From: Chinchilla lanigera
Lineage: Eukaryota; Chordata; Mammalia; Rodentia; Chinchillidae
DNA length: 64,000 nucleotides
Direction of reading: 5' to 3'
Assembly: GCF_000276665.1 (NCBI RefSeq)
Contig: NW_004955472.1
Location: forward strand, 7,747,944-7,811,943
Part shown: one piece after another, positions 47,801-55,749 of the stretch
Layout of the letters: every line of letters begins with the position of its first letter
Position numbering within the stretch: the first letter of the stretch is position 1
Position numbers and translations under genes: made by a program
Notes under the pieces: generated by a model
Database searches by the model: none
Told to the model about the DNA's origin: nothing
What the model saw: only the letters and a program-made list of their open reading frames with translations

Positions 47801-50800
47801 GTGAGACAGCTCTGTGGCACTACAGGGACCCACCACCTGACGGGGTCCCTATGCTTCTTTGTGATCATCCCTTGCTTACCAGCCCAAAAACTACCTCACC
47901 TCTCTGCTGTGTCTGCTATAGAGGTTCATGTAATTGAATCACTGTATATGGAATTTTGAGCCTGGATTATCTGTTCAACTAACATTTTTGAGATTCATCC
48001 ATAATATTTCATAAATCAATCACTGCTTCCTCTTTTTCCTCAGCAGTATTCCATTATATGGATTTATGACAAATTGTTCATTTATTTCTCAGTTAATAAC
48101 CTTTTTTTTTTTTTTTTGTACTAGGAATAGCACTCAGGACCTTGCACTTGCCAGGTAGGCATTATGCCGCGAGCTATATGCCCAGCCCTGTTAACAGCCA
48201 TTTGACATTACTTCTAGTTTTAGGCTATTTCCCAACAAGGTTGGTATACACAGCCATGTACATCTTTTGTGGACATATATTTTCCTTTGTCTTTGATAAC
48301 TGGTTGGAATCTGTTGCTGGATCTTATAATAGGTCCATGTTTAATTTATAAGAAATAGCTAGTTTCCCAAAGCAGTATACCACGTCAGTTTCGGTTGCTC
48401 CATAGATATCATCAGTCTTTTGCGGGGTCAGGGCTGTGGGTGATAGAGGTTAAACCTGTGGCCTTATGCAACTGGCAAATACTTGACCACTGAGCTACAA
48501 CCCAAATTTAATGGTTGCACCGGTAAAGAAGCATGCTCAGGGTATCAGAGAAGGAAAAAAGTAGAATTTGAAAAGTTAATCCATAGAAGATGAGAAAGTA
48601 GAAAGAGAGGTGAGCTAACGGCTGCATCCCAAGAAGGCAAGGATGGGCTGGGGATGTAGCTCAGTGGCAGAGCACATGCCCAAGAAGGCAAGGATAGTTC
48701 AACATACACAAATCAATAAACATGCGTATTTACCTATACTAAGTCTTGGTTACATAACTGTATCCTACTGTGTGCTTGTGCTACACAAGCCAGGTCATAT
48801 CCTCAGATGTCCTTAGATTAGATGCCCCTGATCTTTGATGTACTGTGAGTGCTTCCCCACAAAAAACAGATGTATAAGAAAGGAAGAAGTCAAACTGCTA
48901 TTTGCAGACAACATGATCCTCTACATGAAGACTCAAAAAAATTCCACCAAAGACTCCCAGAATGATCAAATTCAAAAATGTAGCAGGATACAAAGCCATG
49001 CACAAAAATGATCATGTGATCATCTCAACAGATGCAAAAAAAGCCTTTAACAAAATCCAAAATCCACTGATGGCAAATAGGTATAGAAGGAATTATCTCA
49101 ATCTGATAAAAGCCACATATGGAAAAACCTACTGCCAAGATTTAAAATTGTTTCATATTACTGTTTCATATTCAAAGGGGAAAACTGAAACTTTACTCTC
49201 TAAAATCAGGAACACGACAAGGTTGTCTACCATCACCACTCCAATTCAACATATTACTTGAAACATTAGCAAGAACAACCAGGCAAACAAAAGAAAAAAA
49301 AGTGTTGAGTTGATCAGGGGGCCCAAGGGATATTTTCACAAGTGAGGGCCAGGGTAAAGAACACACATGTAAAACATCAGCAACAACAGCAGGCAGCATG
49401 AAGCAGAGCAGAAGGCAAGAGCACAAGAGCTACCTTCGTCTTTGTAATTCCTATACAGGTTGTTAACTCATATTTACATTCCCACACAGTGCTATAATAA
49501 GCACATGTGTGTTTACCTGTGCTAAGTCCTGGTTACATAACTGTATCCCACTCTGTGCTTGTGCTATACAAGCCGAGTCATACCCTTAGGTGTCCTTAGA
49601 TTGGATGTCCCTAATCTTTGATGCAGTCTGAGTGGTTCCCCACAAAAAAGAGATGCATAAGAAAGGAAGAAGTCAAATTATTATTTGCAGACAACATGAT
49701 CCTCTACATAAGGACTCAAAAAAAATTCCACCAAAAGACTCCTAGAATAACCAAATTCAATAATGTAGCAGGGTACAAAACCAATGCACAAAAATTAGTA
49801 ACGTTCCTCTACATCTGAGAAATTAGAAAACAATATAACAGTATTTAAAAAATTAAATAGAAAAATTAGTCTAGGAAGTGAAAGAACTCTAGAATGAAAA
49901 CTATAGCACTCTACTCTGAATTGAAGAGGGCTGCAGAAAATGGAAAGATATTTCCGTTTCTAAATAGGCAGAACCAGTATTTTCAAAATGGCTATATTTT
50001 TAAAACTGATATACAGCTTTAACACAATCCCAATCAAAATACCAATAGCAACTGTCACAGAACTAGAGAAAACAATGTAAAATTCACATGCAACCAGAAG
50101 AGATTCAGAATAGCAAAAGTAATCCTGGGGGATAGTAGCAAAGTGGAAGGCACCCACAATCCTAGATTTATAATACAAAGCCACAGTGATAAAAACAGCA
50201 TGGTATTGGCACAAAAGCAGATACTGTTTGTGGATAAAGGGACCATAATAGAGGATGCAGAAACAACCGTAGGTACATTGAGTTATCTGATATTTGACAA
50301 AAAGCAAAATATATGCCTATGGAAAGACAGCGTCTCTAATAAACCTGGCTATCCAAATGCAGAAGACTGAATCCACACCCATGCATGTCACCATGTACTA
50401 AACTAAAATCAAAGTGGATTGAAGTTCTGAATGTTGAAACAGAAATAATATGCTGCAAGATAAAATGGGTAAAACTCTTGAAGACACAGGCATTCCTAAG
50501 GACTTTCTGAACAGAATCCTAATTTGCACAGGAAATAACATCAATAATAAACAAATGGAATTATATCAAATTAAAAAGCCTCTACACAGCAAAGAAAATG
50601 ACCAACAGAGTGAAGAGTCAACCTAAAAAATGGAACAAAAGTTACTTCTTGACAGAAGGGTAATATCTAAAACTATACTAAAACCTAAAAAGAAAAATCC
50701 TGAAAAATGAAGAACTTATTCAAAAAAAAATGGGCAACTGAAGTAACTAGCCAGTACCCAAAAGGCCAACAAACACATGAAAAAATGTTCAATGACATCT

Positions 50801-53800
50801 CTGGTCATTAGAGTAATGCAAATTAAGTAACACTGACATTCCCTCTTACCCCCAAAAGAATGGCTATCATGAAGAAATCAAATAAAGACAAATGCCATCA
50901 AAATTATGGGGAAAAAATAACCCTTCTACATTGATGGTAGGAATGTAAACTAGAACTACTACTATGGAAGTTAGTATGGAGATTCCTCACAAACTGAAAC
51001 CAGAAATTCCACTCAACCCAGCTATTGCCCTTCTAGGTACAGCATCTCAAGAGTTGAAAACATCATATTATGGTGATACACGCAGCATAATTCATAAGAG
51101 CAAAGCCTTGGAAGCAGCCTATATGTTCACTAACAGATGAGTGTTGAAAGAAAAAGTGTTTAACACAGTGGAGTACAACTCTGCTACACAGACGGGTAAC
51201 TCTGAGTCATCTGTAGGAAAATGGATGCACCTTGAGACCACCGTGTTTAGGGAAACAAATGAGACATACAGGTTTGAATACTGCATGGATTATCTTACAT
51301 GAGAAGTGCAACATATAAAGAGCAGGACAAAAGATAGATAATAGGAGGAGAGGGATAGGTGTTTTGCAAATAGGAAGGAGACCAAGTGGCAGAGGAAGGG
51401 GAGAGGTAGAGGATGGGGAGGGGATGGGAAAAAAACTGAGATGTGTCATGTACCTGTAGACACGCCCTCAAGAAATGTGATCATTACATACACACAGTAC
51501 TAATAAAAATGAAAATTAAAAAGAAACTATTTTAAGTGTTTTATATATCCAATAGCATCGTTTGTATTAACTTTTTAAAAGAAACTGAATGGGTTCTGAG
51601 TAAAACGGGTTATCAGGAAAGAAAATTTAAAAATACTGCTTTGGGGTAGCAGATCAAAGGCCAAACCTCTCTGCTAAGTCATTGTGTTTTGGGAATAAAG
51701 TTAAGATACTTGTCCCTACTTGAGCTGTAACCTTTGAGGATATGGGTTCCAGAGTTAGGTTCAGGGCTAAAGCACCCTCTTCAGTGGATGGTGCTCGAGT
51801 TGCTATGGCTGTGAAGGGGATGGATGAGGGCAGAGAACAAGGCCAGGCACAGACTCATCTCTTAAGGAGAGACCTTAGTTCCCTGTGGATTACAGATCAC
51901 ATAGACGCCGGGCTCCACAGGAGACGGCACAGGTTTTCCATGAAGGTGACTCCCACTCTGATGGCAACCTGAGCCAGAGCTCTCCTTTAAGAAGGGGGAC
52001 TGGGCTTGGAGCCGTGCAGATCAGTGTTCAAGTCTCCATTTATCCATCAGTAAAATGAGCTCACCTTTACCTTCTGAGGTAGTTACAAAGGCTAAATAAA
52101 TGTGTACAGGGCACTTTCCTAGCGTGTAGAAGGCCATGGGTTCAGTTCTGAACATATACACACACACACACACACACACACGCGCGCGCGCGCACACACA
52201 CACACACACGCACACATGAGGAGGACAAGGAGGAGGAGAAGAGGAGGACAAGCAAGAGGAGGAGGAAGAAGAAGATGACAACGATGACCCCCTCCAAAGA
52301 AAAATAACTCAGCATATAAAATGCTGACACTGGGCATGGTGGCTCATGCCTATAATCCCAGCACTCTGGGAGGCTTCTGAGGCAGGAAGATCACAGGTTG
52401 AAGCCCAATCTGGACAATTTATCAGTGTAGTGTCTTAGCAAGACCCTGTCTCAAAGTGAAAACTAAAAAAGGGCTAAGGAAAGTAGCTCAGTGTGTAGAT
52501 CATGAATTTAATTCCTAGTGCCCCACCCCGAAAGTGCTGAAATGCTGTCAATATATGAAGGAGTCCAAAAAACCTGGTGTTCTGATAGCAGCTCAACTTA
52601 AAGAATGTCTGGTGAGATCTTTTCCTTTCTCTCTATACCTTTATCCCAGCTGTTATCCAATTAAAACACACCGAATCACTCCTGTGCCTCACAACTTACG
52701 AGCGCTGTCGCTTTCTACCACTGTGACAACCATGGAGGTAGGCCTTAGCATGACCATCCTCACTCTTTTTAACTTTTAAAATATCTACTATGACATATTT
52801 GCAGTACATAATGATTACCACACTCATTGTGGTACATGTACATTATACTTGGTACATATACGTTATGTACACATACTACACTTGCCAATTCTTTTTACTT
52901 CCCCCGTTCTCTCCTTCCTCCAACTCTTGGTCCCCTTGTAGTCTTAAAACACTAAAAATATTTTAAAAGTATCATGTAGTTTTACTCCTATAGTACCACA
53001 CATATAGTAGATGCTCAATAAACATTACTGATAAGTCAAGATACTCATTGGGTACACATAGAAGAAAAAGTACAACGTAAAAATATTTTAAACATCTTCC
53101 AACACGTCTAGATTTTGTAATTTTCTAAGTGAATATTCTGTAAGTTCAGCTAAAGTAACAATGGAAAAAAAGTAATTACTCTAAGTGCCGTGGTGCTGAA
53201 TATTGATATTGTACATATGTCATTCTTTTCCCCATTGCCCTAACAGCTAAGATTGTGCTTGAGACAGTAATTAATAGTACAAAGGAATAAAACAGCAAAA
53301 ATGGGAATGTAAAGAAAACAGTTTAAATGGGAGATATAATAATAAGCCTTCCACTTTTTCAGTATTTGTATGTGGAAAGTTAATCACAGTAAAAATGAGG
53401 ACGCCACGATAGGCATATTGTACTTACCCTACTACAAAGCTCCAAAAGGGCAACAATGCTGGCTTCTAACTGTGCCTTCCGTTCCAGTTCCTGATTCTTA
53501 GTTTCCTCGAAGGTGTCTATGAAAGCTACCAATTGAAAAACACCATAAAAGAGGCTACTGTAGATATAGCTGACATGGTACAGCACAATCTCTGCTTTTT
53601 AGATCTTCAGAATACCTTTTAGAAATTTAAAGCAAATGTAAATTTAAACTACCACTATTTAATATTTCATTAACCCAGGGGTGATTACTCAATAGTATTT
53701 TTACATACTTTCGAACTTTTAAAGCCTATTATGACTCTGATATGGGTAAACTAAAAGTTAAAAATATAGGCTTCAGAAACAGCTGATAAAAATGGAGATC

Positions 53801-55194
53801 AAAAATACATATTTACTTTTAATGCTCGGTTAATCTCAAAGTAAATTTAATAATTTATTTGGGTTATAAGTAAATATTCTACGAAATGATTGTTTTATTT
53901 GTCTAAAATAGAACAGGCACACGATATTGGTTACATACATTCTTCAAGTACTACTATGGAACTTCCAAAGACTGAATAACTAAAAATTTTACTGTTAACA
54001 TTAATTAAACATCAATTCATTGCCTTCTATCATGTATTTACATTATACTTTTTTTACTTTAAATATATTTTTAATTGAAATAGTCATCAGGAAAAATATT
54101 TATTGAATATGGTATTGGTGGACCACCATCAAAACATTTTAAACTAAACATTCTTCAATGTCTTGCTTCAGCACTTAACTACAGGTCTTAGATATGAATA
54201 TGCTCTTTTACAGGTAGCATTAGTGATTTCAAACACTGTGGAACTGTCACATATCATTCCCTGATCTTACATCTACTCTTAACAAAGAACACTTCTTTAA
54301 AAAGAGAAAACAATGAATTAACTTTGAGATAACTTTTGATACTTGCTGAAACTGTATAGAAATCTTGAGTTTATCACAAAATTAAACTTAACCATTACAA
54401 TTTTATAGCACTCAAAGTAATAATTAACATTAGGCCTATAAAACTTCAGATTTTAGCAAAATGGTAATTCAGAAAGAAGCCAGTAATAAATACATTGTTT
54501 GTTTAAAAATTGTACAATACTAGCTTAATGTTTATTCTTAAAGTTGAGATTTACAAAAAGCAAAAACTAACAGAAGGCCGATAAAGCTACAGTTGATGAC
54601 CTATTTTTTTTTTTTTTTTGGTTTTTCGGCTTATTCTCCGGTACCAGGAACCGAACTCACAACCTTGCGCTTGCCAGGCAGGCGCTTTGGCCGCTGAGCT
54701 AAATCCCCAGTCCCGCTACAGTTGATGAAAAAGGCAAGTAACAAGAACAGAGGGAAGGGCTCAAATAATGAGGTGAGTATCATGAAGAGCTAAAAGCTGC
54801 ATGATGTTAAAAGTAAACATAACAAAACATACATAAAAGAACATTCAGCATTCAATCAGTAAGTGGTTACAAACTACCTCTGCACACAATAGGAATGGAA
54901 GTACTAGCTTTAGAATCTGTCCCTAAAGTAGAAATACATATGTACATACACTTTCTTGGAATACTCTACCCATCCCTGAATTTTGCTAGAAATTCAGATA
55001 TTCTTCAGGACAAAACGCCCTGAATGTCCACAGTTTTGTATTTATTAGCCATGTATCTCCATAAAATGAGACCTCTGTGATTTTTCATAAATGAACAGCA
55101 ATGTGAGAATAGATTCCTGTATTTGTAAATCATCACTTACTATCCATATTTTCTTCTCTTTTTTTTAGTTCTTTGTATTTCTGATTCATTTCAC
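32769..55194 (-). CDS. IFT74: IFT74, C-terminal half of the gene (7 coding exons, partial)
   Basis: Intraflagellar transport protein 74 is a coiled-coil subunit of the IFT-B core; it pairs with IFT81 and carries cargo such as tubulin along the ciliary axoneme. The join is complement of 32769..32887, 33554..33614, 37133..37258, 37831..37994, 47313..47439, 53428..53525 and 55141..55194. Every internal junction has AG/GT ends and compatible phase, and the conceptual product is 248 residues plus TGA, rich in E, K, Q and L heptads as expected for coiled coil. Signature stretches that match the human protein as I remember it are [52 protein letters not shown] and NKTIVDAL. Introns in transcript order are about 1.6, 6.0, 9.3, 0.57, 3.5 and 0.67 kb. 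The 5' half of the gene lies beyond 64000. No in-frame stop or frameshift is seen, so the gene looks functional; the penultimate donor is odd (see that exon). Confidence 0.96.
33554..33614 (-). CDS. IFT74: IFT74 penultimate coding exon, probable shifted donor
   Basis: The exon starts after acceptor tttttag and reads [20 protein letters not shown], ending with one base of a split codon. In human the segment continues FIA before the last exon. Here the bases after GAA are TGTATCCTTTAAG: where the equivalent donor would fall (after 33548) there is TT, not GT. The only GT in range that keeps phase is six bases earlier (GAAT, then gtatcc), giving KE-S-AKSQ in place of KE-FIA-TKSQ. If the site is not used, reading through gives an in-frame TAA four codons after GAA. 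The 3' boundary of this exon is therefore less certain than the others. Confidence 0.85.
33615..35257. other. IFT74 intron (3.5 kb), mostly single-copy
   Basis: AT-rich with a CT microsatellite at 34575-34611. I recognise no transposon between 33615 and 35257, unusual for this window. Confidence 0.55.
34575..34611. repeat. (CT)n microsatellite
   Basis: About 18 CT dinucleotides with one TT interruption. Confidence 0.95.
35258..35425 (-). mobile_element. L1 3' UTR end fragment (antisense)
   Basis: tttttactttaaagagaata, ttatattgcatattgttatc and gattaccaggtataggcatg are the reversed L1 3' end. Confidence 0.82.
36020..36200. repeat. Ancient L2-class repeat remnant
   Basis: ttcattcaatcattcaaaaa, gggcctactatgtgcaaact and cctcaaagttcacaacctgg match the widespread ancient attcattcaacaaatatttattgag motif. 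Confidence 0.6.
36306..36480 (-). mobile_element. B1-dID dimeric SINE (antisense)
   Basis: The reversed ID part (ggtactccacactagctaca, tctccagctctc) is followed by a reversed B1 part (agacggtctcactaagttgc, gtgctggagttataggcaca). Confidence 0.75.
36483..36960 (+). mobile_element. Old mammalian L1 3' remnant
   Basis: ataaattatgctctatctac, acagcatgatataatatctg and gacttatttatagtttttaa follow the older L1M 3' layout. Diverged. Confidence 0.5.
37133..37258 (-). CDS. IFT74: IFT74 coding exon (3rd from the end)
   Basis: This 126-nt, 42-codon exon begins and ends in phase 0. The acceptor is tatctag and the donor gtaacg. It encodes [19 protein letters not shown], then [19 protein letters not shown] and THSQ. 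The IMEKQNIEYEAL segment of human is here [12 protein letters not shown], so this is one of the more variable parts of the tail while remaining coiled-coil compatible. It follows the previous exon by only 572 bp. Confidence 0.95.
37831..37994 (-). CDS. IFT74: IFT74 coding exon (4th from the end)
   Basis: The largest exon here (164 nt) has acceptor tttttcag and donor gtaaat. It completes the split Asp codon (G|AC) and encodes [37 protein letters not shown] and [17 protein letters not shown]. This is the longest uninterrupted match to IFT74 and was the basis for naming the gene. Leu, Ile and Met at heptad spacing fit the parallel coiled coil formed with IFT81. Confidence 0.97.
38243..38324 (-). 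mobile_element. ID SINE (antisense)
   Basis: gtaccaggaattgaacccag, gccaagcaagcactgtacca and gagctacaactctggccc read as a reversed ID. Flanked by ttgagttttt-like repeats. Confidence 0.85.
38486..39036. mobile_element. Tigger/pogo-like DNA transposon fossil
   Basis: The left end acactcaattctcactattt and the reverse complement of the right end (gtagtcaatcctcagtgttc) form imperfect terminal inverted repeats about 550 bp apart. Interior text such as cccttggggaaatacagcct-like and ttcaccactctgcacatacc fits a non-autonomous Tigger-class element. Family name from memory of the motif. Confidence 0.6.
39040..39820. other. IFT74 intron, no named feature
   Basis: A (TA)n run lies at about 39582-39600. 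The overlapping 70-112-codon open frames at 39076-39523 have no recognisable domain or IFT74 similarity. Confidence 0.5.
39826..39930 (+). mobile_element. ID SINE, young
   Basis: Full-length ID (ggggctggggatttagctca to ttcggttcccggtaccggag) with an A18 tail, nearly identical to the copy at 23185. Confidence 0.95.
39935..41030. other. IFT74 intron, no feature recognised
   Basis: AT-rich sequence without a named repeat or exon. Confidence 0.5.
41037..41995 (-). mobile_element. L1 3' end (antisense)
   Basis: Minus-strand C-terminus of ORF2 ([20 protein letters not shown], then [15 protein letters not shown]) with a 3' UTR running down to about 41037 (tttaaagaaaaaatatcaat on the plus strand). 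Truncated at its 5' end. Confidence 0.9.
42045..43735 (+). pseudogene. L1 ORF2 fragment (linker and reverse transcriptase), decayed
   Basis: Covers the ORF2 linker ([18 protein letters not shown]) through the RT fingers and palm ([30 protein letters not shown]) to the thumb region ([19 protein letters not shown]). The catalytic FADD motif reads IAKD near 43195-43207, and several stops split the frame. The 5' end abuts an oppositely oriented L1 3' end at 41037-41995. Confidence 0.92.
44044..44140 (+). mobile_element. ID SINE in L1 3' UTR
   Basis: gggctggggatttagctcag with part of the B-box region deleted. Target duplication aaaatgtaca(g/a)tag lies on both sides. Confidence 0.92.
44288..44385 (+). 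mobile_element. ID SINE in L1 3' UTR
   Basis: gggccagggatgtagctcag, A18-type tail, target duplication around aaag(g/t)tttgtgct on both sides. Confidence 0.92.
44530..45360. other. IFT74 intron, no feature recognised
   Basis: No exon or named repeat. The 45000-45200 part is less AT-rich and could be an old LTR, but I cannot place it. Confidence 0.45.
45364..45450 (+). mobile_element. ID SINE, diverged
   Basis: gggtcagggacgtagctcag, ctgcctggcaagcggagcct and gattcctggtaccaaaaa, then a TA-rich tail. Confidence 0.82.
45450..46025. other. IFT74 intron, no feature recognised
   Basis: The 133-codon and 138-codon open frames overlapping here contain SINE sequence and no domain, so they are not called as genes. 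Confidence 0.5.
46030..46205 (+). mobile_element. B1-dID dimeric SINE
   Basis: B1-like left part (aagcactatgggaggtggtg, cacaggttcaagcccaccct) runs through an A-rich linker (aataataataaaaagg) into an ID-like right part (gggggatgcagctcagtatg, cctcaatacccc). Old copy with a CA-rich tail. Confidence 0.75.
46490..46620 (-). mobile_element. L1 3' UTR end fragment (antisense)
   Basis: gtttttttttaactttaaaa, caaaacaaataatgggagag and tattgttatcttcagag match the reversed 3' end shared by several L1 copies in this window. Severely 5' truncated. Confidence 0.75.
46622..47312. other. IFT74 intron, no feature recognised
   Basis: AT-rich with no named repeat; directly downstream (in transcript sense) of the exon at 47313-47439. 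Confidence 0.5.
47313..47439 (-). CDS. IFT74: IFT74 coding exon (5th from the end)
   Basis: The 127-nt exon follows acceptor aaaatgcag, starts in phase 0 with [17 protein letters not shown], continues [19 protein letters not shown] and ARNLTS, and ends with the first base of an Asp codon before donor gtgaga. It is highly conserved with human IFT74 as recalled. It is isolated between introns of 6.0 kb and 9.3 kb that are filled with L1, ID and B1-dID insertions; the nearest repeat in the 9.3-kb intron is an antisense L1 3' fragment about 0.7 kb downstream. Confidence 0.95.
47700..48420 (-). mobile_element. Old mammalian L1 (antisense) interrupted by an ID
   Basis: Reversed L1M 3' text: agcagtattccattatatgg, gacaaattgttcatttattt, and after the ID the usual continuation into ctagttttaggctatttccc. 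The ID insertion separates the two parts. Confidence 0.7.
48102..48190 (-). mobile_element. ID SINE (antisense)
   Basis: Poly-T, then gtactaggaatagcactcag and gagctatatgcccagccc. Flanking gttaataacc / gttaacagcc is a likely target duplication. Confidence 0.85.
48424..48512 (-). mobile_element. Old ID-type SINE (antisense)
   Basis: Reverse strand ggttgtagctcagtggtcaa is the A-box region of an ID/tRNA-derived SINE; the tail end is degraded. Confidence 0.7.
48645..48678 (+). mobile_element. Tailless 34-bp ID fragment with 17-bp target duplication
   Basis: Only the first 34 bases of an ID element are present (gggctggggatgtagctcag, then tggcagagcacatg), with no B box and no A tail. It is flanked by a perfect direct repeat, cccaagaaggcaaggat, at 48628-48644 and 48679-48695. 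Removing insert and one repeat restores the L1 sequence reading into cacaaatcaataaa. Confidence 0.9.
48720..49009 (+). repeat. Duplicated LTR 3' half plus L1 flank
   Basis: This segment aligns with 49503-49793 at a constant offset of 783 bp. It includes the right end of the LTR (ends 48861) and the same L1 ORF2 flank (aagaaaggaagaagtcaaa, cagacaacatgatcctctac). It shares the exact LTR/L1 junction, so it is a copy of the locus and not a second integration. Confidence 0.85.
49010..49297 (+). mobile_element. L1 ORF2 fragment (reverse transcriptase region)
   Basis: Reads [17 protein letters not shown], then [10 protein letters not shown] and a [12 protein letters not shown] stretch, matching the L1 RT palm region. 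Interrupted on the right by the solo LTR. Confidence 0.88.
49304..49644 (+). mobile_element. Solo LTR (341 bp) inside L1, 6-bp target duplication
   Basis: Starts TGTTGAGTTGATCAGG and ends TTCCCCACA, so it has TG...CA ends. Flanked on both sides by AAAAAG (49298-49303 and 49645-49650). L1 ORF2 homology stops at its left end and resumes at its right end. A 6-bp duplication fits ERVK-like integration. The family is not recognised, and orientation is nominal. Confidence 0.82.
49830..51515 (+). mobile_element. Old L1: ORF2 3' part and purine-rich 3' UTR
   Basis: Continuation of the L1 that starts near 48610. ORF2 C-terminal motifs appear in many frames (aacacaatcccaatcaaaat, cacatgaaaaaatgttcaat, ccactcaacccagctattgc). 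It ends in a purine-rich 3' UTR (51330-51440) and an AATAAAAATG-like tail. The frame is destroyed by many indels. Confidence 0.88.
51520..51984. other. IFT74 intron, no feature recognised
   Basis: Nothing supported; the 76-codon open frame at 51742 has no recognisable domain. Confidence 0.5.
51985..52150 (+). repeat. MIR remnant followed by ID-like 3' half
   Basis: tccatttatccatcagtaaa and ctaaataaatgtgtacaggg follow the MIR core. From 52113 the text cctagcgtgtagaaggccat, then gggttcagttctg, looks like the 3' half of an ID-type SINE whose tail became the CA repeat. Confidence 0.6.
52155..52216. repeat. (CA)n(CG)n(CA)n microsatellite
   Basis: CA repeats surround a pure CG run at 52181-52193. 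Alternating purine-pyrimidine over about 60 bp is a classic Z-DNA-prone sequence. A GAGGA-rich purine tract (52217-52275) follows directly. Confidence 0.95.
52326..52530 (+). mobile_element. B1-dID dimeric SINE
   Basis: A B1/Alu-like left monomer (actgggcatggtggctcatg to gaccctgtctcaaagtgaaa) is joined to an ID-like right monomer (gggctaaggaaagtagctca to aattcctagtgcccc). B1-dID dimers are known from several non-myodont rodent families. Confidence 0.8.
52540..53420. other. IFT74 intron, no feature recognised
   Basis: No exon or repeat family recognised. A short alternating segment around 52800-52870 repeats gtacat/tacatt motifs. Confidence 0.5.
53428..53525 (-). CDS. IFT74: IFT74 coding exon (6th from the end)
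   Basis: The 98-nt exon starts after acceptor ttggtag and encodes [18 protein letters not shown], then [14 protein letters not shown], followed by donor gtaagt. A second AG nine bases inside (catag) was rejected because the upstream acceptor restores the TFI residues found in the human protein and keeps phase. It contributes coiled-coil sequence. Substitutions relative to the human protein as recalled are conservative (for example IET to IDT and KRKAQIEAN to ERKAQLEAS). Confidence 0.94.
53526..54590. other. IFT74 intron, no feature recognised
   Basis: AT-rich single-copy-looking sequence; nothing beyond the flanking splice sites can be supported. Confidence 0.5.
54599..54714 (-). mobile_element. 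ID SINE (antisense), clear target duplication
   Basis: Poly-T, then ctccggtaccaggaaccgaa and gagctaaatccccagtcccg. A 14-bp duplication gctacagttgatga flanks it (from 54587 and from 54714). Low divergence marks it as young. Confidence 0.93.
55141..55194 (-). CDS. IFT74: IFT74 coding exon (7th from the end)
   Basis: This 54-nt exon reads [17 protein letters not shown] after a split Gly codon (G|GT), preceded by acceptor ttacag and followed by donor gtaagt. It ends with the first base of a Thr codon completed in the next exon. The sequence is identical to the human segment as recalled. It is the most 5' IFT74 exon I can find; no candidate for the preceding human segment (ending LEEHQ) was recognised between 55195 and 64000, so a long intron continues past the window edge. 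Confidence 0.93.
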
Positions 55195-55235
55195 CTGTAA
55201 GAAATACAAAATATAACATTAATTTCAAAAATTTC

Positions 55236-55320
55236 AGGGGTTGGGGATTTAGCTCAGCAGCACAGCACCTGCCTGGCAAGCGCGAGGTTGTGAGTTCAGT
55301 TCCCGGTTCCAAAAAAAAAA
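55236..55320 (+). mobile_element. ID SINE
   Basis: ggggttggggatttagctca, cctgcctggcaagcgcgagg and a short A tail, flanked by imperfect target duplications (aaaatttcag / aaaattccag). It lies 42 bp upstream of the IFT74 exon at 55141-55194, in its upstream intron and in the opposite orientation. Confidence 0.92.
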
Positions 55321-55467
55321 TTCCAGTTATAATATTCTAAGTTAGAAATACATCTTAGGTTGTCTTTATGCCATTAGTGACTGAATATTTGATATCCTCA
55401 ATTAGGTAAAATTCTTTTGTATTGATTTACACAACTGTGTGTGTGTGTAAATGGAGAGTGAATAAAG

Positions 55468-55615
55468 GCCTTCTCACTAAGCTCCATTCCCAGCCCTTTT
55501 CTATTTTTTCTTTGGAGAGAGGATCTAGCTAAGTTCAGCAAGGCTTCAACCTGTGATCTTTCTCCTCAGTCTCCAAGAATTCTGGGATTGCAGGTGCATG
55601 CCACTAAAAGTGGCT
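55468..55615 (-). mobile_element. B1-dID-type dimeric SINE, old (antisense)
   Basis: Reverse-strand ID remnant (ctaagctccattcccagccc) directly followed by reversed B1 (gagaggatctagctaagttc, ctgggattgcaggtgcatgc). The order ID then B1 on the plus strand is what an antisense B1-dID dimer gives. Confidence 0.65.
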
Positions 55616-55749
55616 GTATATTTGTGTATTATTAACTTGAAAAAATAATCTCATGACTGGAAAAAATGTACAAGGGTATTTGACCTACACAAACACTGCC
55701 AGTAACAAGATACCTATATTCAGAGAAAGTTCATTCGATCTACAAAGAT

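Noticed and set aside
48720..49793. CRISPR-like or satellite array
   Set aside because: Only two copies, explained by duplication of an LTR/L1 junction.
52021..52337. Ser/Cys/Val-rich minus-strand frames
   Set aside because: Translation of the CA/CG microsatellite and adjacent purine tract in three frames.
53516..53525. Alternative acceptor (catag at 53517-53521) for the IFT74 exon
   Set aside because: Using it would drop TFI residues conserved in human IFT74; the upstream tag at 53526-53528 restores them in phase.
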